Below, in pieces: positions 17,442 through 31,646 of a stretch of DNA of 53,707 bases (its first letter is position 1; each line of letters starts with the position of its first letter). Origin of the DNA: an uncultured Mycobacteriaceae bacterium (GTDB lineage: Bacteria; Actinomycetota; Actinomycetes; Mycobacteriales; Mycobacteriaceae); the NCBI GenBank assembly GCA_903927745.1, contig CAIYOH010000065.1:1-53707 (forward strand), written 5' to 3'. The notes under the pieces are model-generated. The model had not been told where the DNA came from and did not search any database. It saw only the letters and a program-made list of their open reading frames with translations. The position numbers were made by a program, and so were the translations under genes.

Positions 17442-18395
17442 TCAGCTCACAGCCAGTTCGACGCGACGGTTCGCGGCTCTGCCGTCCGCAGTGTCGTTGG
17501 GCCCGATCGGGTCGACCGAACCCAGACCCTTGACAGCGACCTGGGCGCTGGCGACGCCATGGCCAGTGAGGAAGTCGGCGACCTTCTGCGCGCGCTGGGT
17601 GCTCAAGGTGGCATTCATGACCTCGTTGCCCGTATTGTCCGCGTAGCCCTTGACCAGCACATGCGCCGACGGGCACGCCTTGAGCTTGTCGGCCACCTGG
17701 GACAGGATCTGTTCGTCGCCCGGGGTCAGGCTGAACCCGTCGTCGCCGAACACGATCGGCCCGCCGGTCACCGCCTTCACGACCTTCTGGAGATCGGTGC
17801 ACGGCGCGGCCGACGGCGATGCAGCGCCGTTGACCGTGAGTTGGTCTACGACGGTGAGGTTCGGCCAGATGCGTGCGGCATCGGCGTCGATGACGTCCTT
17901 CTGGCGTTGCGATCCGGCGTCGCCGGTCACGGTGATGGTGTCCACGGCGAACGCGACCGTGAAAGCAGCGATCGGCGCCATGTCCTTCAAGAACGGCCCC
18001 GCGCCGGCGAGATCAAGCGCCTCCACACCCGGGGCGAGCTGAGTGTGGTCGATGATGGTGATCCCGGCGGGCAACGAGGTCTTCACGATCTTCACCAAGG
18101 CCACTTTCGCGGGTTCGTCGGGAAGCTGCCCCGAGATCGTCACGTCGTCGCCCTTACGCATCACCGAGACGGGGGCCGAGGAACTCCTGTGGCCGGCGTT
18201 CGGGTCCGCCGGCGCCGTCGTGGGCGCCGCGCCGGTCGGCCCGCCGGAATGTCCCGGGCCGAGCACGCCGTAGCCGATGCCGGCGATCAGCAATGGGATC
18301 ACCACCAAGCCGATCAACCAGGGCAGACCCAGTGAGCGTCGGTACCACGCCACGACTCCCCCAGCGTCGGAGTCCGCATTCGCCTCTACGCTCAT
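17442..18395 (-). CDS. arfA: Peptidoglycan-associated ArfA / OmpATb (Rv0899-like)
   Basis: The 317-residue product has a single membrane helix (about 25-48), then a Pro/Ala spacer, a BON-type domain (about 80-195) and a C-terminal OmpA-like domain (about 200-317). Conserved blocks in the last are LVKGYADNTG and LSTQRAQKVADFL, ending in GRAANRRVELAV. The OmpA domain contacts peptidoglycan. Cys at PCTDLQ and at KACPS probably form the disulfide known from the M. tuberculosis protein. It was once called a porin but now is linked to acid adaptation and ammonia secretion. It is the first gene of arfABC. Confidence 0.94.
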   Translation of the reverse strand: MSVEANADSDAGGVVAWYRRSLGLPWLIGLVVIPLLIAGIGYGVLGPGHSGGPTGAAPTTAPADPNAGHRSSSAPVSVMRKGDDVTISGQLPDEPAKVALVKIVKTSLPAGITIIDHTQLAPGVEALDLAGAGPFLKDMAPIAAFTVAFAVDTITVTGDAGSQRQKDVIDADAARIWPNLTVVDQLTVNGAASPSAAPCTDLQKVVKAVTGGPIVFGDDGFSLTPGDEQILSQVADKLKACPSAHVLVKGYADNTGNEVMNATLSTQRAQKVADFLTGHGVASAQVAVKGLGSVDPIGPNDTADGRAANRRVELAVS

Positions 18396-18494
18396 CGGCC
18401 TCCTTCCCTTGAGATCGTCGTTGCCGTCCGGCAGGCGCTTTGCAGCCTACCGAGTCGATCCCGCGCAGACGCCGGAGTCGGGCACACTGGGGCG

Positions 18495-20078
18495 ATGGAC
18501 ACCGTCGACGTCGTGGTGGTCGGCGGTGGCCACAACGGCCTGGTCGCCGCCGCCTACCTGGGCCGCGCCGGCCTGCGGGTCCGGGTCCTTGAGCGGTTGG
18601 GGCACACCGGCGGTGCCGCCGTCTCGCATGCGCCGTTCGCCGGTGTCGACATCCGATTGTCACGGTATTCGTACCTCGTGAGCCTGCTGCCGCCCCGCAT
18701 CCTTGACGATCTGGGCGCGGCGGTACGGCTGGCCAGTCGGCCCTTCTCGTCGTACACGCCGGCGCCGGCCACGGGTGGGCGCACCGGCCTGTTGGTCGGC
18801 GCGCAGGGCGCTGTCAGCCCCGACCGGTTCGCCGCGATCGGCGCGGCCGGCGACGCGCAGGGCTTTGCCGCGTTCTACCGGCGCTGCCGACTGGTGACCG
18901 AGCGGCTGTGGCCGACACTGCTCGAACCACTGCGCACCCGGGAGCAGGCCCGCCGACACGTCCTGGCCGGCAACCAACCGGGGGCGGCAGCCGCGTGGCG
19001 GGCCATGACGGATATCCCGATCGGAGTTGCCATCGCCGACGCGGTCAGCGACGACCTGGTGCGCGGCGTCATCGGCACCGACGCCCTGATCGGCACCTTC
19101 GCCCGCCTCGACGACCCGTCGCTGGCCCAGAACATCTGCTTCCTCTACCACGTCCTGGGCCGCGGCACCGGGGAGTGGTGTGTCCCCATCGGCGGGATGG
19201 GCTCGGTGACCGCGGCCCTGGCGGCCGCGGCCGCCTGCCACGGAGCCGACATCACCGTCGATGCCGACGTTGACGGTATCGACGGTGACGGCCTGGTGCG
19301 CTACCGTGCCGGCGGCCGCGAGCAGGCGATCCGGGGCCGGTTCGTTCTGGCCGGGGTCGCGCCGACGGTCCTGGCCCGGCTCCTCGGCGAGGCGCCGCCG
19401 CCGCCCCCGCAGGGCGCCCAGGTGAAGGTCAACATGGTGGTGCGGCGCCTGCCCCGGTTGCGCGACGCGACGGTGACCCCCGAGCAGGCCTTCGCCGGGA
19501 CCTTCCATGTCAACCAGACCTTGTCGCAACTCGATCACGCGTACGCGCAGGCCGCCGGCGGGCAGGTGCCCGATCCCGTGCCGTGCGAGGCCTATTGCCA
19601 TTCGCTGACCGATTCGAGCATCCTGTCGGCCGAGTTGCGCGATGCGGGCGCACACACGATGACGGTGTTCGGCCTGCACACTCCGCACTCACTGTTCGAC
19701 TCATTGCCCGACGGGGCCACCCCCGACACGTTGCGCGATCAGCTCACGCAATCCGTGCTGGCGTCGTTGAACTCCGTTCTCGCCGAACCCCTGGGGGATG
19801 TTCTGCTGAGCGACGCCCACGGGCGGCCGTGTATCGAGACGACGACCACCGTCGATCTGCAGCGCACACTGGCGATGACCGGCGGCCATATCTTTCACGG
19901 CGACCTGTCGTGGCCGTTCGCGGATGACGACGAACCGCTGGACACCCCGGCACGTCGATGGGGGGTCGCCACCGGACACGAGCGAATCTTGTTGTGCGGG
20001 TCCGCCGCTCGCCGTGGCGGAGCGGTATCGGGCATCGCGGGGCACAACGCCGCGATGGCGGTGTTGGCCTCGATATGA
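18495..20078 (+). CDS. FAD-dependent oxidoreductase, phytoene-dehydrogenase-like (Rv0897c-like)
   Basis: The 527-residue product starts with a Rossmann FAD motif ([20 protein letters not shown]) and the second glycine-rich block GHTGGA. It ends with a C-terminal FAD-contact block ([29 protein letters not shown]). This layout is typical of carotenoid desaturase and amine-oxidase-like flavoproteins (COG1233). Its substrate is unknown; a polyunsaturated lipid is an inference. ATG 18495 lies 6 nt after a CACACT hexamer at about 18483-18488, which might be a -10 element of a leaderless message. Confidence 0.87.
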   Translation: MDTVDVVVVGGGHNGLVAAAYLGRAGLRVRVLERLGHTGGAAVSHAPFAGVDIRLSRYSYLVSLLPPRILDDLGAAVRLASRPFSSYTPAPATGGRTGLLVGAQGAVSPDRFAAIGAAGDAQGFAAFYRRCRLVTERLWPTLLEPLRTREQARRHVLAGNQPGAAAAWRAMTDIPIGVAIADAVSDDLVRGVIGTDALIGTFARLDDPSLAQNICFLYHVLGRGTGEWCVPIGGMGSVTAALAAAAACHGADITVDADVDGIDGDGLVRYRAGGREQAIRGRFVLAGVAPTVLARLLGEAPPPPPQGAQVKVNMVVRRLPRLRDATVTPEQAFAGTFHVNQTLSQLDHAYAQAAGGQVPDPVPCEAYCHSLTDSSILSAELRDAGAHTMTVFGLHTPHSLFDSLPDGATPDTLRDQLTQSVLASLNSVLAEPLGDVLLSDAHGRPCIETTTTVDLQRTLAMTGGHIFHGDLSWPFADDDEPLDTPARRWGVATGHERILLCGSAARRGGAVSGIAGHNAAMAVLASI

Positions 20079-20081
20079 AGG

Positions 20082-20100
20082 GGCGCCAACCCTCGGCGCC
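20082..20100. terminator. Possible bidirectional hairpin between convergent genes
   Basis: GGCGCC at 20082-20087 and GGCGCC at 20095-20100 can pair across a 7-nt loop in the 25 bp between two convergent stop codons. There is no T-tract on either strand, so it would be a non-canonical terminator at best. Confidence 0.3.
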
Positions 20101-20103
20101 GGG

Positions 20104-21399
20104 CTACCTCTTGTCGAGCGCGGCGTAGTTGCGCTCGGTGTAGCCCGTGTAGATCTGGCGGGGGCGGCCGATCTTGCTGTCGCCCTCGTCGAACATCTCC
20201 CGCCAGTGCGCAATCCAGCCGGGCAGCCGCCCCAGTGCGAACAGCACGGTGAACATCCTGGTCGGGAACCCCAGGGCCCGATAGATCAACCCGGTGTAGA
20301 AGTCGACGTTGGGATAGAGCTTGCGCTCGATGAAGTAGTCATCGGTGAGCGCCGCCTCCTCGAGTCCCTTCGCGATGTCCAACAGGTGGTCGTCGCCGCC
20401 GAGTTTGGCCAGGATCTTGTCGGCCTGCTCCTTGACGATGCGGGCACGGGGATCGTAGTTCTTGTAGACGCGGTGGCCGAAGCCCATCAGCTTGACGCCC
20501 TCTTCGCGGTCCTTCACCTTACGGACGAACTCAGAGACGTCGTCGCCGCTGTCGCGGATCTCCTCGAGCATCTCGAGTACCGCCTGGTTGGCGCCGCCGT
20601 GCAGCGGACCCCACAGAGCGTTGATGCCGCCGGAAATCGAGGTGAACAGGTTGGCCCGCGACGAACCCACCAGCCGGACCGTCGACGTCGAGCAGTTCTG
20701 CTCGTGGTCGGCGTGCCGGAGGAACAGCCTGTCCAGCGCCCGGACGGTCTCGGGGTCGGCCTCGTACGGCTCGGCCGGCAGGCCGAACGTCATCCGCAGG
20801 AAGTTCTTCACCAGGCTCAGCGAATTGTCCGGGTAGAGGAACGGCTGCCCGACCGACTTCTTGTAGGCGTAGGCGGCGATGGTGGGCAGCTTGGCCAACA
20901 ACCGGATCGTGGACAGGTCGACCTGCTCGGCGTCGGTCGGGTCCAGCCCGTCCGGGTAGTAGGCGCTCAGCGCGTTGACCACGCTGGAGAGCACCGGCAT
21001 CGGGTGGGCGTTGGGCGGGAAGCCGTCGAAGAACCGTTTGAGGTCCTCGTGCAACATCGTGTGCCGCTCGATCCGGACGGTGAAATCGTCGAGCTGCGCC
21101 TTGGTGGGCAGCTCACCGTAGATCAGCAGGTAGCTCACCTCGATGAAGGTCGACTTCTCGGCGAGCTGCTCGATGGGGTAGCCGCGATACCGCAGGATTC
21201 CCGCGTCGCCGTCGATGTAGGTGATGGCGCTTTTGGTGGAGGCGGTGTTGACGAAGCCGTTGTCGAACGTGGTGTAGCCGGTCTTGGCCAACAGCGGCCC
21301 CAGCGCGATACCGTCCGACCCTTCAGTGGCATGGACGATCTCCAGGTCGATCTCGCCCCCCGGGTACTTCAGAGATGCGGTGTCGTCGGTGTCGGCCAC
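20104..21399 (-). CDS. gltA2: Type II citrate synthase GltA2
   Basis: Condenses oxaloacetate and acetyl-CoA to citrate, the entry to the TCA cycle. The 431-residue product equals M. tuberculosis GltA2 in length. Catalytic blocks seen are the His in LHGGANQAV, the His in [16 protein letters not shown] and the active Asp in [14 protein letters not shown] 21399 (V-A-D-T-D-D) was chosen because AAGGGG sits 5 nt upstream and it matches the family start; the 19-residue extension to 21456 is not supported. pdxH lies 125 bp upstream on the same strand. Confidence 0.96.
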   Translation of the reverse strand: MADTDDTASLKYPGGEIDLEIVHATEGSDGIALGPLLAKTGYTTFDNGFVNTASTKSAITYIDGDAGILRYRGYPIEQLAEKSTFIEVSYLLIYGELPTKAQLDDFTVRIERHTMLHEDLKRFFDGFPPNAHPMPVLSSVVNALSAYYPDGLDPTDAEQVDLSTIRLLAKLPTIAAYAYKKSVGQPFLYPDNSLSLVKNFLRMTFGLPAEPYEADPETVRALDRLFLRHADHEQNCSTSTVRLVGSSRANLFTSISGGINALWGPLHGGANQAVLEMLEEIRDSGDDVSEFVRKVKDREEGVKLMGFGHRVYKNYDPRARIVKEQADKILAKLGGDDHLLDIAKGLEEAALTDDYFIERKLYPNVDFYTGLIYRALGFPTRMFTVLFALGRLPGWIAHWREMFDEGDSKIGRPRQIYTGYTERNYAALDKR

Positions 21400-21524
21400 G
21401 AGAACCCCTTCGCGCTCTGGCTGATGTGGCAGCTGCTGCCCTGACTCGTTACCCATGTGAACGTAGTCGCTGCGAGGGCAGAGCGCCTGCCCGGGGTCGG
21501 GTCCGCAGGTCGCAGGGCCGTCCG

Positions 21525-22196
21525 CTAGGGCTGCAGGCGCTCGAGGCGGGAGCCGACGACCCGAATCCGGTTGTGCAGCCGGTTCTCCCGCCCCTGCCAG
21601 AATTCCACCAGCTCAGGGACGATCAGGTAGCCGCCCCAGCCCGGCGGCACCGGCACCCGATCAGAGTCGGCGAAGCGCGCCGTGACCTCGGCGAGTTGGG
21701 CGAGCAGCGCGGCGCGCGAGGCGATCGGCTGCGACTGGTGCGACGCCCACGCACCCAACTGGGAGCCGCGCGGCCGCTTCGACCAGTAGTCCTCGGTGAC
21801 CTGCGGTTCGACCTTGCTCACCGGCCCGCGCAGGTGCACCTGGCGCCCCAGCTGGTACCACGGAAAGGTCACCGAGGCGTGGGGCGTCGCCGCCAGCTCG
21901 TCGCCCTTCGCCGAGTCGTAGTTGGTGAAGAAGGTGATTCCAGTCTCATCGACGCTTTTGCACAACACCGTGCGGCTCACCGGACGGCCGTCGGCCACGG
22001 TGGCGAGCACCATGGCGTTGGGCTCGGCGACCCCGGCGCGTTTGGCGTCGTCGATCCACGTGTGCATCAGAGCCACCCACCCGTCGGCGAGCCAATTCGC
22101 GTCGAGGTCCGGGCTGCCGTCCTTCTCAACCGACCCGTACTCCACGCGCATGCCCTGGAGGTGTTCTCCGCCCGCCCCGGGGCCCGTTGCCGCCAC
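21525..22196 (-). CDS. pdxH: Pyridoxamine 5'-phosphate oxidase
   Basis: FMN enzyme that oxidises pyridoxamine or pyridoxine 5'-phosphate to pyridoxal 5'-phosphate. The 223-residue product shows the PdxH blocks [54 protein letters not shown] and the C-terminal signature [15 protein letters not shown]...WRLERLQP-like end. GTG 22196 gives 15 residues before MRVEYG, close to what I recall of M. tuberculosis PdxH; ATG 22151 is the alternative. Neither has a strong ribosome site. It is divergent from citA by 93 bp. Confidence 0.94.
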   Translation of the reverse strand: MAATGPGAGGEHLQGMRVEYGSVEKDGSPDLDANWLADGWVALMHTWIDDAKRAGVAEPNAMVLATVADGRPVSRTVLCKSVDETGITFFTNYDSAKGDELAATPHASVTFPWYQLGRQVHLRGPVSKVEPQVTEDYWSKRPRGSQLGAWASHQSQPIASRAALLAQLAEVTARFADSDRVPVPPGWGGYLIVPELVEFWQGRENRLHNRIRVVGSRLERLQP

Positions 22197-22289
22197 CTCG
22201 GCAACGCTACCCGGCTGCTGCCCGGACCACGACGGGGATCGTTACCGGTCGGTAGCAACGACCCCGCGACAGGGTGCGAGAATTTCCCC

Positions 22290-23397
22290 ATGAGTGTGGT
22301 TCCCGAGGATTTCGTGCCAGGCCTGGAGGGCGTAGTCGCCTTCACCACCGAGATTGCCGAACCCGACAAGGACGGCGGCGCCCTGCGGTACCGCGGCGTC
22401 GATATCGAGGACCTGGTGACGCAGCATGTCACGTTCGGCGACGTGTGGGCCCTGCTGGTCGACGGCCGGTTCGGCCACGGACTGCCCCCCGCGGAGCCGT
22501 TCCCGCTGCCCATCCACACCGGCGACGTGCGTGTTGACGTGCAGGCGGGCCTGGCCATGCTGGCGCCTATCTGGGGCTACAAGCCGCTGCTGGATACCGA
22601 CGAAGCCACCGCCCGCGATCAGCTCGCGCGGGCATCGGTGATGGCGCTGTCTTACGTCGCGCAGTCGGCTCGTGGCATCTATCAGCCGGCGGTTCCGCAG
22701 CGAATCATCGACGAGTGCCCCACAGTGACAGCGCGTTTCATGACACGGTGGCAGGGTGAGCCGGACCCGAAGCATGTCGAGGCGATTGACGCCTACTGGG
22801 TGTCGGCCGCCGAACACGGGATGAACGCCTCGACGTTCACCGCCCGGGTGATCGCCTCGACAGGTGCCGACGTCGCGGCGGCGATGTCGGGGGCGATCGG
22901 GGCCATGAGCGGGCCGCTGCACGGCGGGGCGCCGGCGCGAGTCCTGCCGATGATCGAGGAGGTCGAGCGCACCGGCGACGCGCGCGGCCTGGTGAAACGG
23001 ATCCTCGACCGAGGTGAGAAGTTGATGGGATTCGGGCACCGCGTCTACCGGGCGGAGGACCCCCGGGCGCGGGTACTGCGTGCGACCGCCGAGCGGCTGG
23101 GCGCACCCCGCCATGCTGTCGCGGCCGCGCTCGAGCAGGCGGCCCTGGCCGAGCTGCGCGAGCGCCGGCCCGACCGCGCGATCGAAACCAACGTCGAGTT
23201 CTGGGCCGCCGTGATCCTGGACTTCGCCGAAGTCCCGGCCAACATGATGCCGGCAATGTTCACCTGCGGGCGCACCGCCGGGTGGTGCGCCCACATCCTC
23301 GAGCAGAAGCGGCTCGGCAAGCTGGTCCGCCCCTCCGCCATCTACGTCGGGCCCGCCCCGCGCAGCCCCCAGTCCGTCGAAGGATGGGACCGGGTCC

Positions 23398-23411
<14 letters not shown>
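22290..23411 (+). CDS. citA: Citrate synthase 2 CitA
   Basis: A second, shorter citrate-synthase-family enzyme of 373 residues, the same length as M. tuberculosis CitA. Key blocks: LRYRGVDIEDL near the start, MSGPLHGGAPARV with a catalytic His, [17 protein letters not shown] with another His and TNVEFWAAVIL with the active Asp position. Its division of labour with GltA2 is not settled; methylcitrate activity is possible for such paralogues. Its last 14 bp overlap the 3' end of convergent fprB. Confidence 0.94.
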
Positions 23412-27384
<3,973 letters not shown>

Positions 27385-27507
27385 CGCGAACTGAAACGAC
27401 CCGCGTGTCAGCACGGGTTTACCGCCGTCGGAGCACTAGAGTTCGGTCGTGACAGGACCGTTACCTCAAGTGCGCGGAGCCTGTCGGGGACCTGGCGAGG
27501 AGAGGCC

Positions 27508-28275
27508 ATGCGGGAAATCAGATTGGTTGGACTCGATGCCTACGGCAAACACATCATCTGCCAGAGCGGTGACGCGGCGGAATACTTCAAACTGCCGCTC
27601 GACGAGGACCTGAGGGCCGCCGTGCGAGAAGAACGGGTAGCGGCCGACCAACCGCAGCTCGACATCCCGATCACCAACATGCTGACCCCCAAAGAGATTC
27701 AGGCCAGGATCCGCGCGGGAGCATCCGTCGAACAGGTCGCGGCGGCGTCGGGCTCGGACACCTCGCGAATCCGCCGATTCGCCAACCCGATCCTGATGGA
27801 ACGGTCGAGGGCTGCGGAGCTGGCAACCGCCGCGCACCCGGTGCTCGCCGACGGCCCGGCGGAAATGACGCTGCTGGACACGATCAGCGTCGCCCTGGTG
27901 GCGCGTGGCCTCGACCCGGGCGAGCCGAGTTGGGACGCCTGGCGCAACGGGGACGGCCGCTGGACGGTGCAGGTCGCATGGAAGGTCGGTCGCTCCGACA
28001 ACGTCGCACATTTCACCTTCGTCCCCGGCGCTCACGTCGGTACGGTGACGGCCCTCGACGATGCCGCCCGCGAGCTGATCGACCCCAGCTTCGACCGCCC
28101 GCTGCGGACGGTGGCGCAGGTGGCCCGCCTCGACTTCGACGAGCCCGCGCAACCGCCTGAGCCCGCGGCTGCGCCGGAGCAACCGCAGGCGCACCCGCGG
28201 CGCGGTAAAGGCAAACCGGCCATACCGGCGTGGGAGGACGTACTGCTCGGGGTGCGCTCCAGCGTTCAGGGCTAG
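27508..28275 (+). CDS. sepH: Septation protein SepH (DUF3071, Rv0883c-like)
   Basis: The 255-residue product has the SepH layout: an N-terminal DUF3071 domain (MREIRLVGLDAYGKHIICQ...) with a helix-turn-helix-like part (ASVEQVAAASGSDTSRIRRFANPIL at about 72-96). A linker and a short conserved C-terminal motif IPAWEDVLLGVRS follow. SepH stimulates FtsZ assembly in Streptomyces and Mycobacterium. ATG 27508 follows a strong GAGGAGAGG. The last 4 bp overlap the convergent DUF2537 gene. Confidence 0.92.
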   Translation: MREIRLVGLDAYGKHIICQSGDAAEYFKLPLDEDLRAAVREERVAADQPQLDIPITNMLTPKEIQARIRAGASVEQVAAASGSDTSRIRRFANPILMERSRAAELATAAHPVLADGPAEMTLLDTISVALVARGLDPGEPSWDAWRNGDGRWTVQVAWKVGRSDNVAHFTFVPGAHVGTVTALDDAARELIDPSFDRPLRTVAQVARLDFDEPAQPPEPAAAPEQPQAHPRRGKGKPAIPAWEDVLLGVRSSVQG

Positions 28276-28547
28276 CCGGTCACAACGAGTAGCACGAGCC
28301 ACCCAACGGCGACGCCGACTCCCGCACCCAGGACGAACCAGCGTCGCACCGGGGTGTGCCGCCAGCCCCACAGCGTCGGCGCCAGTCCCCCCGCCGCCAG
28401 GATGTTGAGGCCGACCGCCAGGAGCGGATGCACCCGGACCAACCCGAGGCTGAGCATCACGACGGCTACTCCGATCACGGCGGCAACGAAGCCGGCGACC
28501 GTCAAACCCGTTGCCCAGGGCTGGGAATGGTCGCCCTCGTTACCCAC
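28272..28547 (-). CDS. DUF2537 membrane protein (Rv0882-like)
   Basis: The 91-residue product has three hydrophobic segments: about 13-35, 40-58 and 70-90. They are joined by short loops with WGWRHTPVRRWF as a basic cytoplasmic turn. No function is known. It starts at GTG 28547 inside the last 8 bp of the upstream methyltransferase gene, so the two are translationally coupled. Confidence 0.85.
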   Translation of the reverse strand: MGNEGDHSQPWATGLTVAGFVAAVIGVAVVMLSLGLVRVHPLLAVGLNILAAGGLAPTLWGWRHTPVRRWFVLGAGVGVAVGWLVLLVVTG

Positions 28548-29442
28548 GATCCGACCCTAACCCCGCTGTCCGGCCGGCCGAGCGCTCGTAGAACGCCAAC
28601 GCGGCCGCGGTCGCGACGTTGAGCGAGTCGGTGCCCCGCGACATCGGGATGCGCACCCGCACGTCGCTCATCCGCAGGGCCGTCGCCGTCAGCCCGGGCC
28701 CCTCGGCGCCGACCAGAACCGCGACACGTTCGTCGGCCACCGCGGCCAGGGCCTCGCCTATCGGGCAGGCCCCCTGGTCCGGCGTCATCGCCAGCAACCG
28801 GAATCCGCCCCGCTTGAGCCCCCCCAGGTCGGCGGGCCACTCGGTGGAACGCGCGAACGGCACCAGCAATGCGTGGCCCATGGACACTCGGACGGCGCGC
28901 CGATACAGCGGGTCGGCGCAGCCGCCGCCGAACACCACCGCGTCCACACCGAGCCCCGCCGCGTTGCGAAAGATCGAGCCCAGGTTCTCGTGGTCGTTGA
29001 CGCCCTCGAGGACGGCGACGGTACGCGCGCCGTCCACCACCTGCGCGACGCCGGGTTCGGGCACCCTCCTGGCCACCGCCAGCACACCCCGGTTGAGGTG
29101 GAACCCCACCACGCGCGCCATGACGTCGGCGGATGTCCGGTAGCACGGCGCCGCGAATCCGACGAGGTCGTCGGCGAGTTCGGTGAGCCTGCGATCGGTA
29201 CCGAGGATCGCGTGCGGGACGAATCGCGACGCGAGCATGCGCTGCACCACCAACACGCCCTCGGCGATCACCAGCCCCTTGCCAGCCGGCAGATCGGGGC
29301 GTCGATCGATGCTGTTCAGGTCGCGAAAGTCGTCGAGGCGCGGGTCCTCGGGATCGTCCACGTCCTGAATGCCGAAGTCCTGAATGCCGAAGTCCTGAAT
29401 GCCGAAGTCCTGAATGTCCATCTCGTCCGGGCCGCCGGTCAC
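28540..29442 (-). CDS. SpoU/TrmH-family rRNA or tRNA 2'-O-methyltransferase (Rv0881-like)
   Basis: The 300-residue product has the SPOUT C-terminal domain: [20 protein letters not shown] (motif 1 with Asn and Arg), [12 protein letters not shown] (motif 2) and [23 protein letters not shown] (motif 3, knot). An N-terminal RNA-binding part ([17 protein letters not shown]) precedes it. GTG 29442 overlaps the marR stop (GTGA) and has GAAGG 4 nt upstream; ATG 29421 with GGACGAG is the alternative. The first residues contain a tandem DFGIQ repeat encoded by 15-bp units. It is the middle gene of a marR-methyltransferase-DUF2537 operon. Confidence 0.93.
   Translation of the reverse strand: MTGGPDEMDIQDFGIQDFGIQDFGIQDVDDPEDPRLDDFRDLNSIDRRPDLPAGKGLVIAEGVLVVQRMLASRFVPHAILGTDRRLTELADDLVGFAAPCYRTSADVMARVVGFHLNRGVLAVARRVPEPGVAQVVDGARTVAVLEGVNDHENLGSIFRNAAGLGVDAVVFGGGCADPLYRRAVRVSMGHALLVPFARSTEWPADLGGLKRGGFRLLAMTPDQGACPIGEALAAVADERVAVLVGAEGPGLTATALRMSDVRVRIPMSRGTDSLNVATAAALAFYERSAGRTAGLGSDRG
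29362..29418 (-). repeat. 15-bp in-frame tandem repeat (DFGIQ)
   Basis: Three perfect 15-bp units GTCCTGAATGCCGAA (29362-29376, 29377-29391, 29392-29406) are followed by a partial fourth to 29418. On the minus strand they encode repeated DFGIQ near the start of the methyltransferase. The unit length preserves frame, so copy number could vary between strains. Confidence 0.9.
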
Positions 29443-29870
29443 GGGCCTTCGTCGACCATGGCCACCATCAGGGTGGCCGCGTTGCGCAGGACGTCGCGTT
29501 CCCCGGCGCCGAGCGCCGCGAGCCGCGCGGTGAGCCATTCCTGGCGCGCCTGCCGAGTGGTCGTCACTAGTTCCGAACCCGACTCCGATACCGCGATCAT
29601 CACCTGGCGGCGATCGCCGGGATGCGGGGTGCGGTCCACCAGACCCATCTCGACCAGCGAGGCGATCACCCTGGTCATCGAGGGCGGCTGAACCCGTTCC
29701 CGAACCGCCAGCGCGCCCGGCGTCATCGGGCCCTCGGTCGCCAGGGTCGCCAGCGCCGACAGCTGAGACAACGTCACCGGCGACGATGCGTTGCGAAACC
29801 GAAGTTGACGGGCGAGCCGCATGACCGCCAAGGACAAGTCGCTGGCCAGCCCCGCATCGCTGTCAGGCAT
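29439..29870 (-). CDS. MarR-family transcriptional regulator (Rv0880-like)
   Basis: The 143-residue product has the winged helix of Mar[27 protein letters not shown], recognition helix [19 protein letters not shown], wing [14 protein letters not shown], then dimer helices. It likely binds a palindrome in its own promoter and senses phenolic or lipophilic ligands; in M. tuberculosis Rv0880 has been linked to drug and redox responses. Its stop overlaps the methyltransferase start by 4 bp. The upstream gap to DUF2530 is 78 bp, presumably the shared regulated region. Confidence 0.93.
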   Translation of the reverse strand: MPDSDAGLASDLSLAVMRLARQLRFRNASSPVTLSQLSALATLATEGPMTPGALAVRERVQPPSMTRVIASLVEMGLVDRTPHPGDRRQVMIAVSESGSELVTTTRQARQEWLTARLAALGAGERDVLRNAATLMVAMVDEGP

Positions 29871-29948
29871 GGCGAGAGGTTACACGCAACCCCAGCCTCC
29901 CCCACCCGTCGGCTCTGCCGCGGCGCCGGCCGGACTATGGTTGGCGCG

Positions 29949-30224
29949 ATGGCATCCGAACCGTGCCCACCGCCCGAGGCTCCGCCGCTGCCGCCCGCGC
30001 TGCTTCGGATCTGGCCGGCTGTCGCTCTGGGCGCCCTGGGCTGGCTGTTCGCGGCGGCCGCCGCGTTCCTTGTTCCCGGCCTCGAGACCTGGCGGCCCGT
30101 GACGCTCGCCGGGATCGGCGTCGGCGTGTTCGGCACGAGCCTGTTCGTCGCGCAGATCGCGGCCGCCCGCCGCGGGGCGCGCGGCGCGCAGACCGGGCTC
30201 GACACGTATCTTCGGCATCAGTAA
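29949..30224 (+). CDS. DUF2530 membrane protein (Rv0879c-like)
   Basis: The 91-residue product has a Pro-rich start and two hydrophobic helices (about 22-42 and 50-70), then a basic tail (AARRGARGAQTGLDTYLRHQ). Length equals the M. tuberculosis protein as I recall it. The function is unknown. A TATGGT hexamer at 29936-29941 lies 7 nt before ATG 29949, so the gene is a leaderless candidate. Confidence 0.85.
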   Translation: MASEPCPPPEAPPLPPALLRIWPAVALGALGWLFAAAAAFLVPGLETWRPVTLAGIGVGVFGTSLFVAQIAAARRGARGAQTGLDTYLRHQ

Positions 30225-30263
30225 CCCGGCATTCCACGACCTGACACGACACCCGGAGGTGCA

Positions 30264-30719
30264 ATGGCAGCCCCGCTTTTGCAAGCACATATCGACATCG
30301 ACGCGCCGGTCTCGACGGTCTGGGCGGCGATATCGGATCTTCGGCGCATGCCGGAGTGGAGCCCGCAGTGTCGGCGGATGAGACCCCTCGGCCCCCTGCG
30401 TCAGGGCACCCGCACCCTCAACCTCAACCGCCGCAACCGGCTGTTCTGGCCGACGACGTGCACCGTCGTCGAGGTCGTTCCCGAAGAGAAGCTCGCATTC
30501 CGGGTCGACCTCAACCGCACCGTCTGGAGCTACGAACTGGAGCCCGTCGGCGAGGGCACCCGATTGGTCGAGAGCCGGCACGCCGAGAACGGCTTGAGCG
30601 CGGTCTCCAACCTGCTGCAGAACCTACTGCTCGGCGGGAGCACCTCATTCGAAGGTGAATTGCTCGACGGCATGAACGCCTCGCTAGCGAAGATCAAAGC
30701 CGCCGCCGAGCGAGGCTAA
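30264..30719 (+). CDS. SRPBCC family protein
   Basis: The 151-residue product has the polyketide-cyclase/START-like signature: LLQAHIDIDAPVSTVWAAISDLRRMPEWSPQC, then a beta-sheet region (LFWPTTCTVVEVVPEEKLAFRV) and a C-terminal helix (FEGELLDGMNASLAKIKAAAE). It likely binds a hydrophobic ligand. A GGAGGTG site sits right before ATG 30264. It is 39 bp after the DUF2530 gene. Its stop overlaps the convergent DUF3027 stop by 4 bp. I do not recall an equivalent here in M. tuberculosis, where PPE13 occupies this place. Confidence 0.87.
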   Translation: MAAPLLQAHIDIDAPVSTVWAAISDLRRMPEWSPQCRRMRPLGPLRQGTRTLNLNRRNRLFWPTTCTVVEVVPEEKLAFRVDLNRTVWSYELEPVGEGTRLVESRHAENGLSAVSNLLQNLLLGGSTSFEGELLDGMNASLAKIKAAAERG

Positions 30720-31549
30720 TCGGCCGATTCGGTCTGCTGGGCCGGCTCGGGCTGCTCCGCCTGAAGTGCCGCCGGGGTCTGCATGACGTCGAGTGCGCCG
30801 TCGTCATACGGCTCGTACACGGGCGAGCCCAAGCCGGGCGGAGCCGGAACGTCGGAATGCGCGCCGCACCCGTAACGCTTGTCGACGACGCGCCCGTCCG
30901 CCGACAGGTCGTTGCCGCAGACGCCGAACATCTCGCCCAGCGCACCCGCCAGCGGCACCAGGAAACCGCAGTCGCGGCACATCCGCTTGGTCGAGCGGGC
31001 CATGGCCGAGTCGGGGCCGTAATCCCCGGTGTGCCAACGTTCGGCCGCCTCGGCGCGACCGAAGGCGCTCAGCACCCAGCGACGGCCCAGACCCACCTCG
31101 GCGGCGACCTCGTCGACCTGCGGATCGCCGCTGGCGGCGTAGCCGGGCACCAGCCGCGGGTCGTCGGTCGCGGGCGCCACCAGATCCCCCGGGCCCAGAT
31201 CGCCCGGTCGCACCCTGTTCTCCCACGGCACCCACTGCGGAGCCAGCAGCGCTGTCGGCCCGGGGATCAGCACCACTTCGCTGACGGTGACGTGGTCCGA
31301 GTCGGGGACGGCGGCGACGACCACGGCCCATTGCCAGCCCTGATAACCGGGCAGGTGGGCGAGGAACCGGTGGGTCGCCGCGTTCGGATCCTCGCAGGAG
31401 ACGCCCAGATAGTCCCCGACGGCGTGGGGTTCGCTGAACTCCGCAACAGCGGCTCTGGCTTGATCGATCGCACCGGTGAGCACGCCCGCCAGTTCCTCGG
31501 GCCAGCCGGCTACGGCGACCACGACGGATTCCTCGGTGGGCCTGGTCAC
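30716..31549 (-). CDS. DUF3027 protein with Cys-rich (zinc-like) segment (Rv0877-like)
   Basis: The 277-residue product has an N-terminal alpha/beta region (ARAAVAEFSEPHAVGDYLGVSCED) with an HLPGYQGWQWAVVVA block. A middle acidic part follows (RPGDLGPGDLVAPATDDPRL). A four-Cys segment CRDCGF...GVCGNDLS...YGCGAHSD could bind zinc. The function is unknown. GTG 31549 was chosen for its strong GAGGAGAGGGGA ribosome site 4 nt upstream; the frame continuing to 31744 lacks such support. Confidence 0.87.
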   Translation of the reverse strand: MTRPTEESVVVAVAGWPEELAGVLTGAIDQARAAVAEFSEPHAVGDYLGVSCEDPNAATHRFLAHLPGYQGWQWAVVVAAVPDSDHVTVSEVVLIPGPTALLAPQWVPWENRVRPGDLGPGDLVAPATDDPRLVPGYAASGDPQVDEVAAEVGLGRRWVLSAFGRAEAAERWHTGDYGPDSAMARSTKRMCRDCGFLVPLAGALGEMFGVCGNDLSADGRVVDKRYGCGAHSDVPAPPGLGSPVYEPYDDGALDVMQTPAALQAEQPEPAQQTESAD

Positions 31550-31646
31550 GCTGTCCCCTCTCCTCGATGCCGACTCCCATACTAGGTTGACGAGCCACAC
31601 CCGTATCTCCGGGCGCACGGCGGCCGCATAGGACAGAATTGAACCC

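Noticed and set aside
19924..21444. 506-codon open frame on the plus strand
   Set aside because: It is antisense to gltA2 and has low-complexity Val/Asp/Gly content with no motif.
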